Part shown: positions 1 to 10,076 of the stretch, piece after piece
Position numbering within the stretch: the stretch's first letter is position 1
Layout of the letters: the number at the start of each line of letters is the position of its first letter
Assembly (NCBI GenBank): GCA_005191425.1
Contig: SUPR01000019.1
Span: 1 to 40,788 of the forward strand
Direction: 5' to 3'
Source: Candidatus Helarchaeota ASGARD archaeon Hel_GB_B
Lineage (GTDB): Archaea > Asgardarchaeota > Lokiarchaeia > Helarchaeales > HEL-GB-B
DNA length: 40,788 nucleotides
Position numbers and translations under genes: made by a program
The notes under the pieces: model-generated
The model's database searches: none
Seen by the model: the letters and a program-made list of their open reading frames with translations, nothing else
Told to the model about the DNA's origin: nothing

Positions 1-252
1 TACATTTCCTGTATTGTTTGCATACCACCCTTCCATATTATGTGTATCATTAGCCATAAAGACAAAATTTATTACGCCATTTGTATCTACAGCAATATCT
101 GGATATTGGGCATGTGATGACAGCCAATTAGTCAATTGAATTGGATCTGTCTTAAAATTCCATTCGTTTGACCCGGCATTTATTGGAATAGTTAAATTTA
201 TAGCAAAAATAAATAATAAAACAAAACCTATTAAATATTTTTTCTTATTCAT
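1..252 (-). CDS. Secreted/exported protein, N-terminal fragment (truncated by window edge)
   Basis: Not in ORF track. Hand translation from CAT at 250-252 gives MNKKKYLIGFVLLFIFAINLTIPINAGSNEWNFKTDPIQLTNWLSSHAQYPDIAVDTNGVINFVFMANDTHNMEGWYANNTGNV, open to the edge; Lys-rich start + hydrophobic core = signal peptide; YPDIAVDTNGVINFVFM resembles beta-propeller/BNR-like repeats. Confidence 0.75.
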   Translation of the reverse strand, partial: MNKKKYLIGFVLLFIFAINLTIPINAGSNEWNFKTDPIQLTNWLSSHAQYPDIAVDTNGVINFVFMANDTHNMEGWYANNTGNV

Positions 253-517
253 AATTTTATCACAAATTTCTTTTTAGTATTTAAAGAATATTTAATAGAC
301 TTGTTAAATTTTTTTATTAAATTAAATATTTAAATTAGTAAATTAAATTTTAAGTCATTTTATTTAAAAAAATTATTTTTAATTAAAAGAAGATTTAGGT
401 ACTAAACTTTATATCTAGAAATACATACTATATTTTGTAAATTTAGGTATTTTAGGTCTTTATTTCCTTTTTAGGTAAATTAAAAAGTTATAACAAATAA
501 TTATACTTCCAAATAAG

Positions 518-3500
518 CTAAATTTTTTGCTTGTTTTCAATTTTTTTAATCCACGGGTGTGATTTTATTAATTTAATTTGTTCTAAAATTTTAGTATCTT
601 CAATTATGTTTTTATGGACAGACTTGATTGTTTCAAAATTTTCAGATTCTATTTGAATAAGTTTAAGTTCATCAAAAGGTTTTTTTAACAATTTTTTAGT
701 ATAAAGGTCAATAAATTCGTCATAATTAATTGGTACTAAATAATTTGAAATTTTTCTAATAAAGTCAATTTCAAGACCTTCTAATTCAAATATGTCTTTA
801 AAATATAATTCATATACCATACAATCTGCTATTTTTTTATCTAAAAATGTTATTATTTCCTTTAACTTGATCCGATTTTCAGGAATAATATTTAAGAATA
901 GTAAATAATCCGCAAAAATTTCAAAAGTATTAACAAGTTCTGTTTTTTTAATGGGTATTTGTTCAATATATTGAGCAGCGGCATAATAACCATTTCCTAA
1001 AAGAGCACAGTAATTTTTCATCAAAAAGGGGTTTAACGAAGATTGAAGTATTAATTGTAGAAATTTTAGGTGCTTTCCGACGATAAAAAACATTGAATCA
1101 AGGACATAAATCCCACTTGGGACTAATTGAAAATAAACATTATAAGTTATCCTATTCCAGACTAATTTTGGTTTTTCTAATTCTGAATAATATACACATT
1201 GCCTCAATTCCCACCAATAATCTCCTTGGTCATCTCGGTTGAACAAACCTTTTCCTTTACCTGTTGTTTTCTCTCCAATATGCATTAAATATCGATATAA
1301 TTCAGGAAAGGTCTCTCTAAATATTTTTTCTGCGTTTTTTACATCTAAATTATGATTTTTAATGTATTTATTTGTCCATCCTGATGGAATTACAATAAGC
1401 CATAGATTTTTCCAATAAAAATAATATTTTCCAATATCTTTACCTCGTAATAAAGGTTTTAAGAAGGTTAATACTCTTGGATTTTTACCAATTATCTCTT
1501 CTTTTTGTTGACTATCTATTATAAAAGCTTTATTATAGCCAGTTTTAATCCCAAAATAGATATTCACTCCAAAATCTTTTAATTTTATTGTCGTTTTGTC
1601 CAAATAGTCTTTAATTTTATAAGTCAGAAAATCCGAAAAAGACCATAGATTATCACCTAATAATTTCTGTCTGATCATATATCCGTTGTCATTTAATGAA
1701 TGCAGATCATTAGGCCGGTTGTAATATACCATACTTTCTTCCTCTGGACTCTTTAATTGTATTAAATATATGATTGTATCTACTGCAATTCTTTGAAATA
1801 AATTTTTACCTGAAAAATCAACAATCCTTATAATTTTAGTTTTATTTTTGAATAAATTTCTAATTTTATTTCCATATTTAGCCCTTAACCATTTACTAGT
1901 AATAATAAAGGAGTGAAACCCATTTTTTTTCAGTAATTTAATACTCCTTAATATAAAATATACGCTGTAATCAAATGTTGTATCAAAAATGTCAAAAGTT
2001 TTTGCAAGGAGGTGCTTATAATCAAAATTTGGGATAATATGGTTTATACCTTCTTGACGGATAAAAGGTGGGTTCCCTATTATTATATCAAAACCCGGGC
2101 TGTCTTTAAATATCTCTGGAAATTCTATTGGCCAATGAAACAACTTCAAGTTTTTTAATAATTCAAAGTCTATTCCAAGATTTCTTAAAAGCAATATATC
2201 TAATTCATAGGAAAATATCTTGATAATTCTTTGAATTAAATTACCCAATTTAAAACAATCTAAAGAATTCAAGGAATCTAAAAGCGCGGACTTCAAAATG
2301 TTTAAATCTTGTACTAGTAATTTTATTTTATAAGATTTTATTAAAGGTCCAGCAAATAATTCTTTTAATCCCGAAAAAAAGTCATTATGGTCTTTTTGTT
2401 TCAATAGAAATTTTGTCTTATTGCTGAAATTTTTTTCAATTTCGATGATTAATTGACCATATTGAGATGTCTCCTGGTCCTTCTTAAAAATAAATTGGTC
2501 AATTGAAAGTTGCTTGATTTTTCGTAAATCTTTATTTAGATCGACAACTCCTATTAATGAATTCCCAGTTCTTAGATTAAAATATGTCTCAGGAAAATAG
2601 ACCCAATCCCAATTTAAGTCATAATATTGAGTCAATAATAAAAATAGCCTTGCCTTGGTTATATTAATTGATGTCTGGTCAATATCTACTCCATAAATAT
2701 TTTTAGGGATGATTACATAATAAAGTAAATCAAATTTTATTTTATTTACATCTAATTCATTTATTTTAATTCCGAAATAATCTTTAAATAAATTTATCAT
2801 ATTATCTTGGAAATTTGATGTTTTAATTCGTAAATTTTCCAAAATTTTATCATAAATCTCCAGTAATATTCTAATAGTTGATGATAAAAAATGTCCAGAC
2901 CCAACTGCTGGGTCTAAAATTCTTAATGTACCAAGATTCTTTAATAAAAATTCTAATTTTTCTTTATTGTTGTCAAGTATTTCTTCTAATGTTTGAAAAT
3001 TAGTTTTATATTTATTGTTTACGACTTCAATTAAATAATCAATAATTGTATTTTTTGAAATATAATTTGTTATTAATTTAGGTGTATAAAATATTCCGTG
3101 TTTCTTTTTATCCTTAATAGATAATAGTTTTTCATAAAAATTTCCAATAAAAAAATCATCGACTTTATCTTCATATGAAAATAATATTTCTAATAAATTT
3201 AAAAGTGGGATCTCTTTTTTGTTATTTCCAATATTCTTCATATTCCATCTTGTACTTAACCCCTTTTTGTAAAAACATTCATTTGGCATCGTAATTGTAT
3301 TTAATTGAAATTTTGACCATCTTTTAGAAATGAAAAAAATTAAGGGCTTTAAAAATAATATTTTACCAAAATTTTGTTGTTCTAAAAATTTTACGTCATC
3401 ACGACTGCTCAAAAATTCAAAAAATTTGATTAAAAAGTCATAATAATCATTAAATACATTATTTTCATTATTAGAATTAATATCATTAAATTTATTTATA

Positions 3501-3709
3501 AAATATTGATTATCTGCGTTTAAAAATCCTAATTTCTGAACATACCATAAAATCATTAATTGTAGAAATAATTGGTCCAAAAATTCTTCCTTTTCATCGT
3601 TGTCCATCAACCCAGAAATATTTTGTAAAATAGAACGTTTAGAATTTTCATACATTGAAAAAAACATATTTAACAATTGCTCATAACCAAAATCTTTATT
3701 TCTCATCAT
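518..3709 (-). CDS. Eco57I-type N6-adenine DNA methyltransferase / type IIG-like restriction-modification protein
   Basis: 1063 aa; SAM motif I ILDPAVGSGHFL, catalytic motif IV IIGNPPFIRQEG, C-terminal target-recognition region with AAAQYIEQIPI (TaqI-like specificity domain signature). Confidence 0.85.
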   Translation of the reverse strand: MMRNKDFGYEQLLNMFFSMYENSKRSILQNISGLMDNDEKEEFLDQLFLQLMILWYVQKLGFLNADNQYFINKFNDINSNNENNVFNDYYDFLIKFFEFLSSRDDVKFLEQQNFGKILFLKPLIFFISKRWSKFQLNTITMPNECFYKKGLSTRWNMKNIGNNKKEIPLLNLLEILFSYEDKVDDFFIGNFYEKLLSIKDKKKHGIFYTPKLITNYISKNTIIDYLIEVVNNKYKTNFQTLEEILDNNKEKLEFLLKNLGTLRILDPAVGSGHFLSSTIRILLEIYDKILENLRIKTSNFQDNMINLFKDYFGIKINELDVNKIKFDLLYYVIIPKNIYGVDIDQTSINITKARLFLLLTQYYDLNWDWVYFPETYFNLRTGNSLIGVVDLNKDLRKIKQLSIDQFIFKKDQETSQYGQLIIEIEKNFSNKTKFLLKQKDHNDFFSGLKELFAGPLIKSYKIKLLVQDLNILKSALLDSLNSLDCFKLGNLIQRIIKIFSYELDILLLRNLGIDFELLKNLKLFHWPIEFPEIFKDSPGFDIIIGNPPFIRQEGINHIIPNFDYKHLLAKTFDIFDTTFDYSVYFILRSIKLLKKNGFHSFIITSKWLRAKYGNKIRNLFKNKTKIIRIVDFSGKNLFQRIAVDTIIYLIQLKSPEEESMVYYNRPNDLHSLNDNGYMIRQKLLGDNLWSFSDFLTYKIKDYLDKTTIKLKDFGVNIYFGIKTGYNKAFIIDSQQKEEIIGKNPRVLTFLKPLLRGKDIGKYYFYWKNLWLIVIPSGWTNKYIKNHNLDVKNAEKIFRETFPELYRYLMHIGEKTTGKGKGLFNRDDQGDYWWELRQCVYYSELEKPKLVWNRITYNVYFQLVPSGIYVLDSMFFIVGKHLKFLQLILQSSLNPFLMKNYCALLGNGYYAAAQYIEQIPIKKTELVNTFEIFADYLLFLNIIPENRIKLKEIITFLDKKIADCMVYELYFKDIFELEGLEIDFIRKISNYLVPINYDEFIDLYTKKLLKKPFDELKLIQIESENFETIKSVHKNIIEDTKILEQIKLIKSHPWIKKIENKQKI

Positions 3710-3753
3710 TTCAACTCTAAGTTATTTCAAAAACTTATTAAAACTTAGAAACA

Positions 3754-3781
3754 TTATCTGTAATAACTTAACCACAGATAA
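3754..3781. promoter_or_regulatory. Inverted repeat TTATCTGT-N12-ACAGATAA in divergent intergenic region
   Basis: Exact 8-bp inverted repeat, 20 bp arm-start to arm-start, between the R-M gene and wtpA. Confidence 0.4.
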
Positions 3782-3871
3782 CATTGTTGTTGTTTCATCA
3801 TATTTTATAATTTAATTTTATTAAGTGATTTAAAATATTTAATCATTTATTAATAATAACTTTTAAAAGCA

Positions 3872-3891
3872 ATATGTATAAACATACATAT
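3872..3891. promoter_or_regulatory. Perfect palindrome ATATGTAT-AAAC-ATACATAT upstream of wtpA
   Basis: 8-bp perfect arms with 4-nt spacer, about 60 nt upstream of the probable wtpA start codon. Confidence 0.45.
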
Positions 3892-3949
3892 CGATCAATC
3901 CATTTTAAAATTTTTTATAGACCATAATAATTTGAGGTGTAACAAGTAT

Positions 3950-5065
3950 TTGAGTATAACAGAAAGTTTCTGGTCAAGATATAAGGTTAAGATAATTTCT
4001 GGGCTGATAATTATCATATTGTCCATTTCGATTATCTATACAATAATTTGGATGGTCAACCAAAACAATAAAACAGTTATACACATTTTTCATGCTGGAT
4101 CGCTTTATGTACCTATTGAAGAATTCCAAAGGGAATACGAAGCATTATATCCCAATTATCAAATTGATAATGAAGCATTTGGTAGTGCTACAGCTATTAG
4201 ACAGATTACAGAACTTGGTAGAAAATGTTCAGTATTAGGTACTGCGGACTATTCATTAATTTATACCATGATGATGAATGAATCAGACCCAAATTGTATT
4301 GACGCTACTACAGGAAAAACTTGGGCTGATTGGTATATTATTTTTGCAGTTAATGAAATTGCATTAGCTTATGATGAAAAAAATAACCCGCCATACTTAA
4401 ATTTACTTAAAAATGGTTCCAAACTTTGGTGGCAGGTCTTGAATAGGACGGATGTTGTATTTGGCAGGTCTGACCCATATCAAGACCCCTGTGGATATAG
4501 GACATTAATGGTCTGGGGACTTGCTGATGATTATTATTTTGGCGTTTTACATGGAAATTGGACTTCAAATCAAATTAATCAATCAATGTATAACAAAGAC
4601 CCAATTTCTGGTTATACTGGGCCTGGTGCAACTATTGTAAAAGCAAAAGAGACAGATTTATTATCGTGTTTAGAGGCTGGTGAAATTGATTATTTATTTA
4701 TTTATACTTCTGTAGCGAAACAACATGGGCTCAATTATATAAAATTTGATGACCATCTCAACTTGGCTAATAGGAGTTTAAATGATTTCTATTCCAATGT
4801 TACTGTATTAAGAAAAAGTCCTTTAATTCCTGGTGCTTCTGCAACACCTAAAACAGCCAAAGCTATACAATATGGTATAACAATCCCAAATAATGCGCCG
4901 CACCCAAATTTAGGGATAGATTTTATAAAATTTATGCTTCAACGCCCTGGTATAATGCTATCTTTAGGACAGCCTGCTTATTATCCTGCATATGCTAGCA
5001 ATATTACCAAGATCCCAGAAGTTTTGAGGTCATATTGCGTCCAAGACCCAAATCCCATAATATAA
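3950..5065 (+). CDS. wtpA: Tungstate/molybdate ABC transporter substrate-binding protein
   Basis: IFHAGSLYVPIEEFQREYEALYPNYQIDNEAFGSATAIRQITELGR is the WtpA/ModA-like signature; N-terminal TM anchor; followed by permease and ATPase. Track starts at 3932, but TTG at 3950 lies 9 nt after GAGGTGT. Confidence 0.9.
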   Translation: MSITESFWSRYKVKIISGLIIIILSISIIYTIIWMVNQNNKTVIHIFHAGSLYVPIEEFQREYEALYPNYQIDNEAFGSATAIRQITELGRKCSVLGTADYSLIYTMMMNESDPNCIDATTGKTWADWYIIFAVNEIALAYDEKNNPPYLNLLKNGSKLWWQVLNRTDVVFGRSDPYQDPCGYRTLMVWGLADDYYFGVLHGNWTSNQINQSMYNKDPISGYTGPGATIVKAKETDLLSCLEAGEIDYLFIYTSVAKQHGLNYIKFDDHLNLANRSLNDFYSNVTVLRKSPLIPGASATPKTAKAIQYGITIPNNAPHPNLGIDFIKFMLQRPGIMLSLGQPAYYPAYASNITKIPEVLRSYCVQDPNPII

Positions 5066-5120
5066 TCCATAAATTTTTTATTTTTTTCGATTTAGTGATA
5101 AAATCAATTTAGAGGTAAAA

Positions 5121-5948
5121 GTGATAAAAATGAAAATTGATAAATTGGTCTGGAAATATCAAAAATATGGTACTTTTACTATTTTTTTTGTATTTTTATC
5201 TATTTTGCTGATTTTGCTCTTGATTGGACCGATTGTTTATATTCTTTTTCAAGAAGACCCAATGGTCATTTTACAAACCATGAGTACTGATTATGTAATT
5301 CAAGCAATTATTAATTCATTTATGTGTTCCTTTTTCTCAACTTTACTAGCGATAATACTTGGTGTTCCAATGGCGTTTTTATTGGCTAAGTATGATTTTC
5401 CGGGGAAAGGATTTTTAGATTCATTAATTGATTTACCAATTCTTATTCCGCATTCTGTCGCTGGAATAATTTTATTAACTGCGTATAGTAATCATGGTCT
5501 ATTTGGTCAGTTTTTTAATTTATTTGGGTTCACCTTTTTTGATACATATCTTGGGATAATTATTGGGATGTTTTTTGTAAGTTCGCCCTTTTTGATTAAG
5601 GGGACAAGAGATACTTTTTTAATGGTTAACCCAAATTATGAAAAAGCTGCTCGTACATTAGGTGCATCAAGATTTAAAACTTTTATTGACGTAAACATAT
5701 CATTAACTTGGCGGGGAATAATCTCATCAGCCATATTATGCTGGGCGAGAGGGGTCTCTGAATTTGGTGCTGTCTATATTTTAGCGTCTATACCTATTAC
5801 TGGCCCGGTTCTTGTTTATTTCCAATTCGAGGGAAGTGGTCTCTCAGCAGCAATACCAACCGCAATTTCCTTAGTATTAGTCTCATTTTTTATTTTTATT
5901 ATCATTAAAATTATCAATAGAACTCCTAAAAATAGACGTGAGGCTTAA
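5121..5948 (+). CDS. wtpB: Tungstate ABC transporter permease
   Basis: Multi-TM permease; EAA-like loop NYEKAARTLGASRFKTFIDVNISLTWRGI; RGVSEFGAV typical of ModB/WtpB. Confidence 0.9.
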   Translation: MIKMKIDKLVWKYQKYGTFTIFFVFLSILLILLLIGPIVYILFQEDPMVILQTMSTDYVIQAIINSFMCSFFSTLLAIILGVPMAFLLAKYDFPGKGFLDSLIDLPILIPHSVAGIILLTAYSNHGLFGQFFNLFGFTFFDTYLGIIIGMFFVSSPFLIKGTRDTFLMVNPNYEKAARTLGASRFKTFIDVNISLTWRGIISSAILCWARGVSEFGAVYILASIPITGPVLVYFQFEGSGLSAAIPTAISLVLVSFFIFIIIKIINRTPKNRREA

Positions 5949-5953
5949 CTTTT

Positions 5954-7009
5954 ATGCTAGAATTACAAAATATTTCAAAAAAATGGCAAGATTTTAATTT
6001 GGACAATATCAATCTTGCAATAAATGAAGGTGAATTCTTTGTCATTTTAGGTCCATCTGGGGCAGGTAAAACTCTATTACTGGAATTAATTGCGGGAATT
6101 CATTATGCAGATAAGGGTAAAATTATTTATAATGGAAAAGATATCACGTTATTACCACCGCACAAACGAAATTGTGGATTTGTTTTTCAAGATTCAGCAT
6201 TATTTCCAAATAAAAAAGCCTGGAAAAATATAGCATACGGAATCCGTCTCCAGAAAAGAATAAAATACAAGAAAGTAATGGAAAAAGTAATAGAATTTTT
6301 AAAATTATTTAAAATAGAACATGTGGCAAATAGATATCCATCGACATTAAGTGGGGGTGAAAAACAAAGGGTAGCACTTGCAAGAGCATTAATTATAAAT
6401 CCAAACATTTTATTACTTGATGAGCCTCTCGCTTCGGTCGATTATAATACAATGGTACAACTTAAAGGAGAAATTAAAAGGATACATAAGAAGTTTAAGC
6501 CAATTACAATTTATGTTACACACAACAGACTTGAAGCAATGTCCCTAGCAGATAGAATTGCTGTTATGAATAAAGGGAAAATTGTCCAAGTCGGAACACC
6601 GGACGAAATTTTCAGGAATCCACAATCTGAATTTGTGGCTAAATTTATTGGTTTTGATAATATATTTTCGGGTACTGCAAAATTTAATAAAGAAATTGGG
6701 CTAAGCGAAATTCAAATCGATAGTATGACTATCTATTCAGCTGATAAATTATACGGTAATGTTAAAGTTTGTATTAGGCCTGAAGACATAATACTATCAA
6801 GACAGCCGTTAAAATCAAGTATGAGAAATGTGATAAATGGTACTATAGTCAAAATTGATGATTTAGGGACTCTATTCGAAGTAAGTATTAATATCGGGAC
6901 TATTATCAAAGTTCTAATTACACAAAATGCTTTACTTGATTTGGGACTTAGTGTGGGGTCAAAAACTTATGTAAATTTTAAATCTGCCGCTTTAAAGACA
7001 ATAATGTAA
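5954..7009 (+). CDS. wtpC: Tungstate ABC transporter ATP-binding protein
   Basis: Walker A GPSGAGKT, signature LSGGEKQRVALARAL, Walker B ILLLDEPLA, C-terminal TOBE-like region; adjacent to wtpAB. Confidence 0.9.
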   Translation: MLELQNISKKWQDFNLDNINLAINEGEFFVILGPSGAGKTLLLELIAGIHYADKGKIIYNGKDITLLPPHKRNCGFVFQDSALFPNKKAWKNIAYGIRLQKRIKYKKVMEKVIEFLKLFKIEHVANRYPSTLSGGEKQRVALARALIINPNILLLDEPLASVDYNTMVQLKGEIKRIHKKFKPITIYVTHNRLEAMSLADRIAVMNKGKIVQVGTPDEIFRNPQSEFVAKFIGFDNIFSGTAKFNKEIGLSEIQIDSMTIYSADKLYGNVKVCIRPEDIILSRQPLKSSMRNVINGTIVKIDDLGTLFEVSINIGTIIKVLITQNALLDLGLSVGSKTYVNFKSAALKTIM

Positions 7010-7243
7010 TAAATCTATGGACTCTATTTTGTGGATAATTTGGTGAAATCAAATTCTAAAAGATGAAATGAAAATACTCTATTCTTTACATTAAAATTTA
7101 AAATTAATTTGAGTATTAAATAACTAAACTGCTAAAAATATTATAAATAATCGATACAAATGATAAAATTATAAAGTAGGTGTTATTTAATTCTTGTAGC
7201 AATCTTATAATTTTAATCAAGATTATTTATGTGGTGATATAAA

Positions 7244-8125
7244 CTGTTTCAAGAGATTAAAAAGAATATTATATTTATTGAAGGTAAAAGGCATGGTAAA
7301 TATCCTTACTCAAATTCCGTATTGATTTTAGGGCAAAAGGAAAATATTCTAATTGATGCAGGAATGGGGCTATCTCGAGCTCGAAAAATTCTTAAAAATT
7401 TTTCAATTAATAAAATACTATTATCGCATTGTCATGAAGACCACACATCCTGCTGTAAATATTTTAAAAGTTCTAAAATTTTAGTGCATAAACTGGACAA
7501 AGAAAATGTCGAGTCTATTAGTAATTTACAGAAATTATATGGTCTAAATAATGAAAAATATGATGCAATTTTCAAATCATTTATGTTATCACTGGGGTAT
7601 AGAGAAATAAATATTTCGGATACTTTTGATGATGGTCAGATATTCGATTTGGGAAATTTGAAAATTCAAGTTATTCATACTCCTGGTCATTCTGCCGGGC
7701 ATTGTTGTTTTTTAATTTATCCTAATATAATGTTTCTTTCAGACATTGATTTAACATCTTTCGGCCCGTGGTATGGTGCTACAGATGGCAATATTGATAA
7801 TTTCATTAATTCAATTAAAAAAATTATTAAATTTAACCCCAAGATTGTAATATCTTCCCATAAAGGTGTTTTTTACAATGGAATTAGAGAAAAGTTAAAG
7901 ATATTTTTGAGCAAATTTGAAGAGCGAGACCAAAAAATTTTAGTGAATTTAAAACAGAAACAAACGTTAGACGGACTTACAAATAAACTTTTAATTTATG
8001 GAAAAAATCCAAATCAAGATGAATTATTGCTAATTGCGGAAAAATTTATGATTAAAAAACATTTGGAACGTTTAATTAAAAATAAAAAAATTCAAAAAAA
8101 AGATGGTTTTTATTCTTTAATTTAA
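7244..8125 (+). CDS. MBL-fold metallo-hydrolase
   Basis: SHCHEDHTS metal motif, HTPGHSAGH, SDID, SSHKG. The track starts at TTG 7322, but the reading frame is open and protein-like upstream (FQEIKKNIIFIEGKRHGKYPYSNSV) back to a CTG at 7244; see findings. Confidence 0.8.
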   Translation: MFQEIKKNIIFIEGKRHGKYPYSNSVLILGQKENILIDAGMGLSRARKILKNFSINKILLSHCHEDHTSCCKYFKSSKILVHKLDKENVESISNLQKLYGLNNEKYDAIFKSFMLSLGYREINISDTFDDGQIFDLGNLKIQVIHTPGHSAGHCCFLIYPNIMFLSDIDLTSFGPWYGATDGNIDNFINSIKKIIKFNPKIVISSHKGVFYNGIREKLKIFLSKFEERDQKILVNLKQKQTLDGLTNKLLIYGKNPNQDELLLIAEKFMIKKHLERLIKNKKIQKKDGFYSLI

Positions 8126-8127
8126 AG

Positions 8128-9843
8128 TTATTCTTCTCTTAACTTCCTCTTTAATACTTTACCTACAGTTGTCAGAGGTAGCTCTTTACGAAACTCCCAG
8201 ATCTTTGGTTTTTCATATTTTGAAAGGTTATCTTCGGCATATTTTTTAATATCCTCTTTAAGTTCATCTGTTAGTTCTACATCTGATTTTAATTGTATAA
8301 CTGCCTTAACTTTTTCACTACCTGGTCTGTCTGGGTCCTTGATCCCTATTATTGCAACAAGTTCAATTGCTGGGTGTTTAATTAAAATATCTTCTACATG
8401 GACACTATAAACTTTATACCCACTAACTATTAGCATATCTTTTGTTCTATCTACGATTGTGATAAATCCATCTTCATCCATTATTCCTACATCACCTGTG
8501 TGAAACCACCCATCAATTATGGTCTTTTTGTTAGCTTCAGGTTTATTATAATAACCTAGAGTAACTTGTGGACCTTTACAGATGATTTCACCGGGTTCAC
8601 CCAGCGATACATCTTTACCGGTCTCTATATCGATCAACCTAACATCTGAATCCTGAATTGGTAAACCTACTGTACCGATTTTCTTAGTCCCATAGAACGG
8701 GTTCATTGTCAATATTGGACTGGTTTCAGTCATTCCATATACTTCTAGCACCTTATTTTCTGCGTCCATTACCTTCTGAAATTCTCTAATCATTTCTGCA
8801 GGAAATGGGGCTGCTCCAGAAATATATGCTTTAACATTTTTTAAGACTTCACTCGGAATTGTTCTTGATAGCGGTTCTTTCATTATCATTAAATATAACG
8901 AAGGGACATTAGCAATTAAAGTCGGTTTTTTAGATTTCATTTCATTAATAAAGAATTTTATATCTCTGGGGTCTGGTATTAATATTTGCGGATTGGACAA
9001 AAAGACTGCAGCTTGACAAAAACATAGTCCTGCTAAATGGAACAGCGGAAATGCTGAAAGACTAATATCTTCACCAGGTGCCAAGTTAATCCAATTTGAA
9101 ATTTGCACTAAGTTAGCTATTTGATTTGCATGAGTTAACTGCGTACCTTTTGGTCTACCTGTTGTACCACCAGTATATTGCAATAAGGCAAGGTCCTTGT
9201 CGGGGTTGATTTCGACCTTTTTAACATTTGGTCCGGTTTTCAATACCTTCCTAAAATTTATAACTATTTTTTCGGGATGTGGCACGACCTTACCTTTTGG
9301 AATTTTTCCAATTAATTTTCCTAATAATACAATCAACTTTGAAAGCCCCATATAATCAGAAATATTGGTAGTAATTACAATTTCCAAGTTAGGAACTTTA
9401 CTTAATACATCTTTAGGGATTAAAATATCTGCATAAATTTTATCTAGCGTAATCAATACTTTAGCCCTGCTATCATTAATTTGGTATATAAGTTCATCAG
9501 CACTCAAAAGTGGAGAGCACCCCGATGCTACACCACCAGCTAATAAAGTCCCAAAATGAGTGACCATATATTGAGGGCTATTTGGTAAATTAATTGCAAC
9601 AACATCCCCTTTTTTAAAACCATTTTCCTGTAAGTAAGTAGCAAATCTATGGACATAATCTCTAAACTCACCAAAAGAAATCTCCTTTTTTCTCATCCAA
9701 CAAGCTGGTCTATCAGGAAATCTCTGCATTGATTCATCAAAAATTAATCCAAGACTCTTTTTAGGGTAATCCAAATCTGTTTTTATATGTTTATCATATG
9801 ACTTTGTCCAAAATCTTGAATTATATATCTCCATTATTTTCAC
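8128..9843 (-). CDS. AMP-forming acyl-CoA synthetase (long-chain fatty-acid-CoA ligase-like)
   Basis: LLQYTGGTTGRPKGTQLTHAN, YGMTETSP, GWFHTGDVG, PLTTVGKVLKRKLR motifs. Confidence 0.9.
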   Translation of the reverse strand: MKIMEIYNSRFWTKSYDKHIKTDLDYPKKSLGLIFDESMQRFPDRPACWMRKKEISFGEFRDYVHRFATYLQENGFKKGDVVAINLPNSPQYMVTHFGTLLAGGVASGCSPLLSADELIYQINDSRAKVLITLDKIYADILIPKDVLSKVPNLEIVITTNISDYMGLSKLIVLLGKLIGKIPKGKVVPHPEKIVINFRKVLKTGPNVKKVEINPDKDLALLQYTGGTTGRPKGTQLTHANQIANLVQISNWINLAPGEDISLSAFPLFHLAGLCFCQAAVFLSNPQILIPDPRDIKFFINEMKSKKPTLIANVPSLYLMIMKEPLSRTIPSEVLKNVKAYISGAAPFPAEMIREFQKVMDAENKVLEVYGMTETSPILTMNPFYGTKKIGTVGLPIQDSDVRLIDIETGKDVSLGEPGEIICKGPQVTLGYYNKPEANKKTIIDGWFHTGDVGIMDEDGFITIVDRTKDMLIVSGYKVYSVHVEDILIKHPAIELVAIIGIKDPDRPGSEKVKAVIQLKSDVELTDELKEDIKKYAEDNLSKYEKPKIWEFRKELPLTTVGKVLKRKLREE

Positions 9844-10076
9844 ATTTCAAAATTCTAATCTCTTTTTCAAAAATAAATGCTTTTTTCTTTTATTAAGCAA
9901 TCATGGAAATAACTATAATTAAAATCTACTATAAATAATTTATTGATTTAGAGAAAATTCCTAATAATAGAAATTAGATTTTTTACATTATATGTTCAAG
10001 GCTCTAATTTGGACTAAATATGACCTATAAAAATTAATAAATTTAAAAAGAGTATTTAATATATAGAACTAATAAT

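Noticed and set aside
395-476. TTAGGT repeats as telomere-like DNA
   Set aside because: Irregular spacing and only four copies; not a tandem telomeric array.
6187-6408. 73-aa minus-strand ORF
   Set aside because: Antisense to wtpC between Walker A and Walker B.
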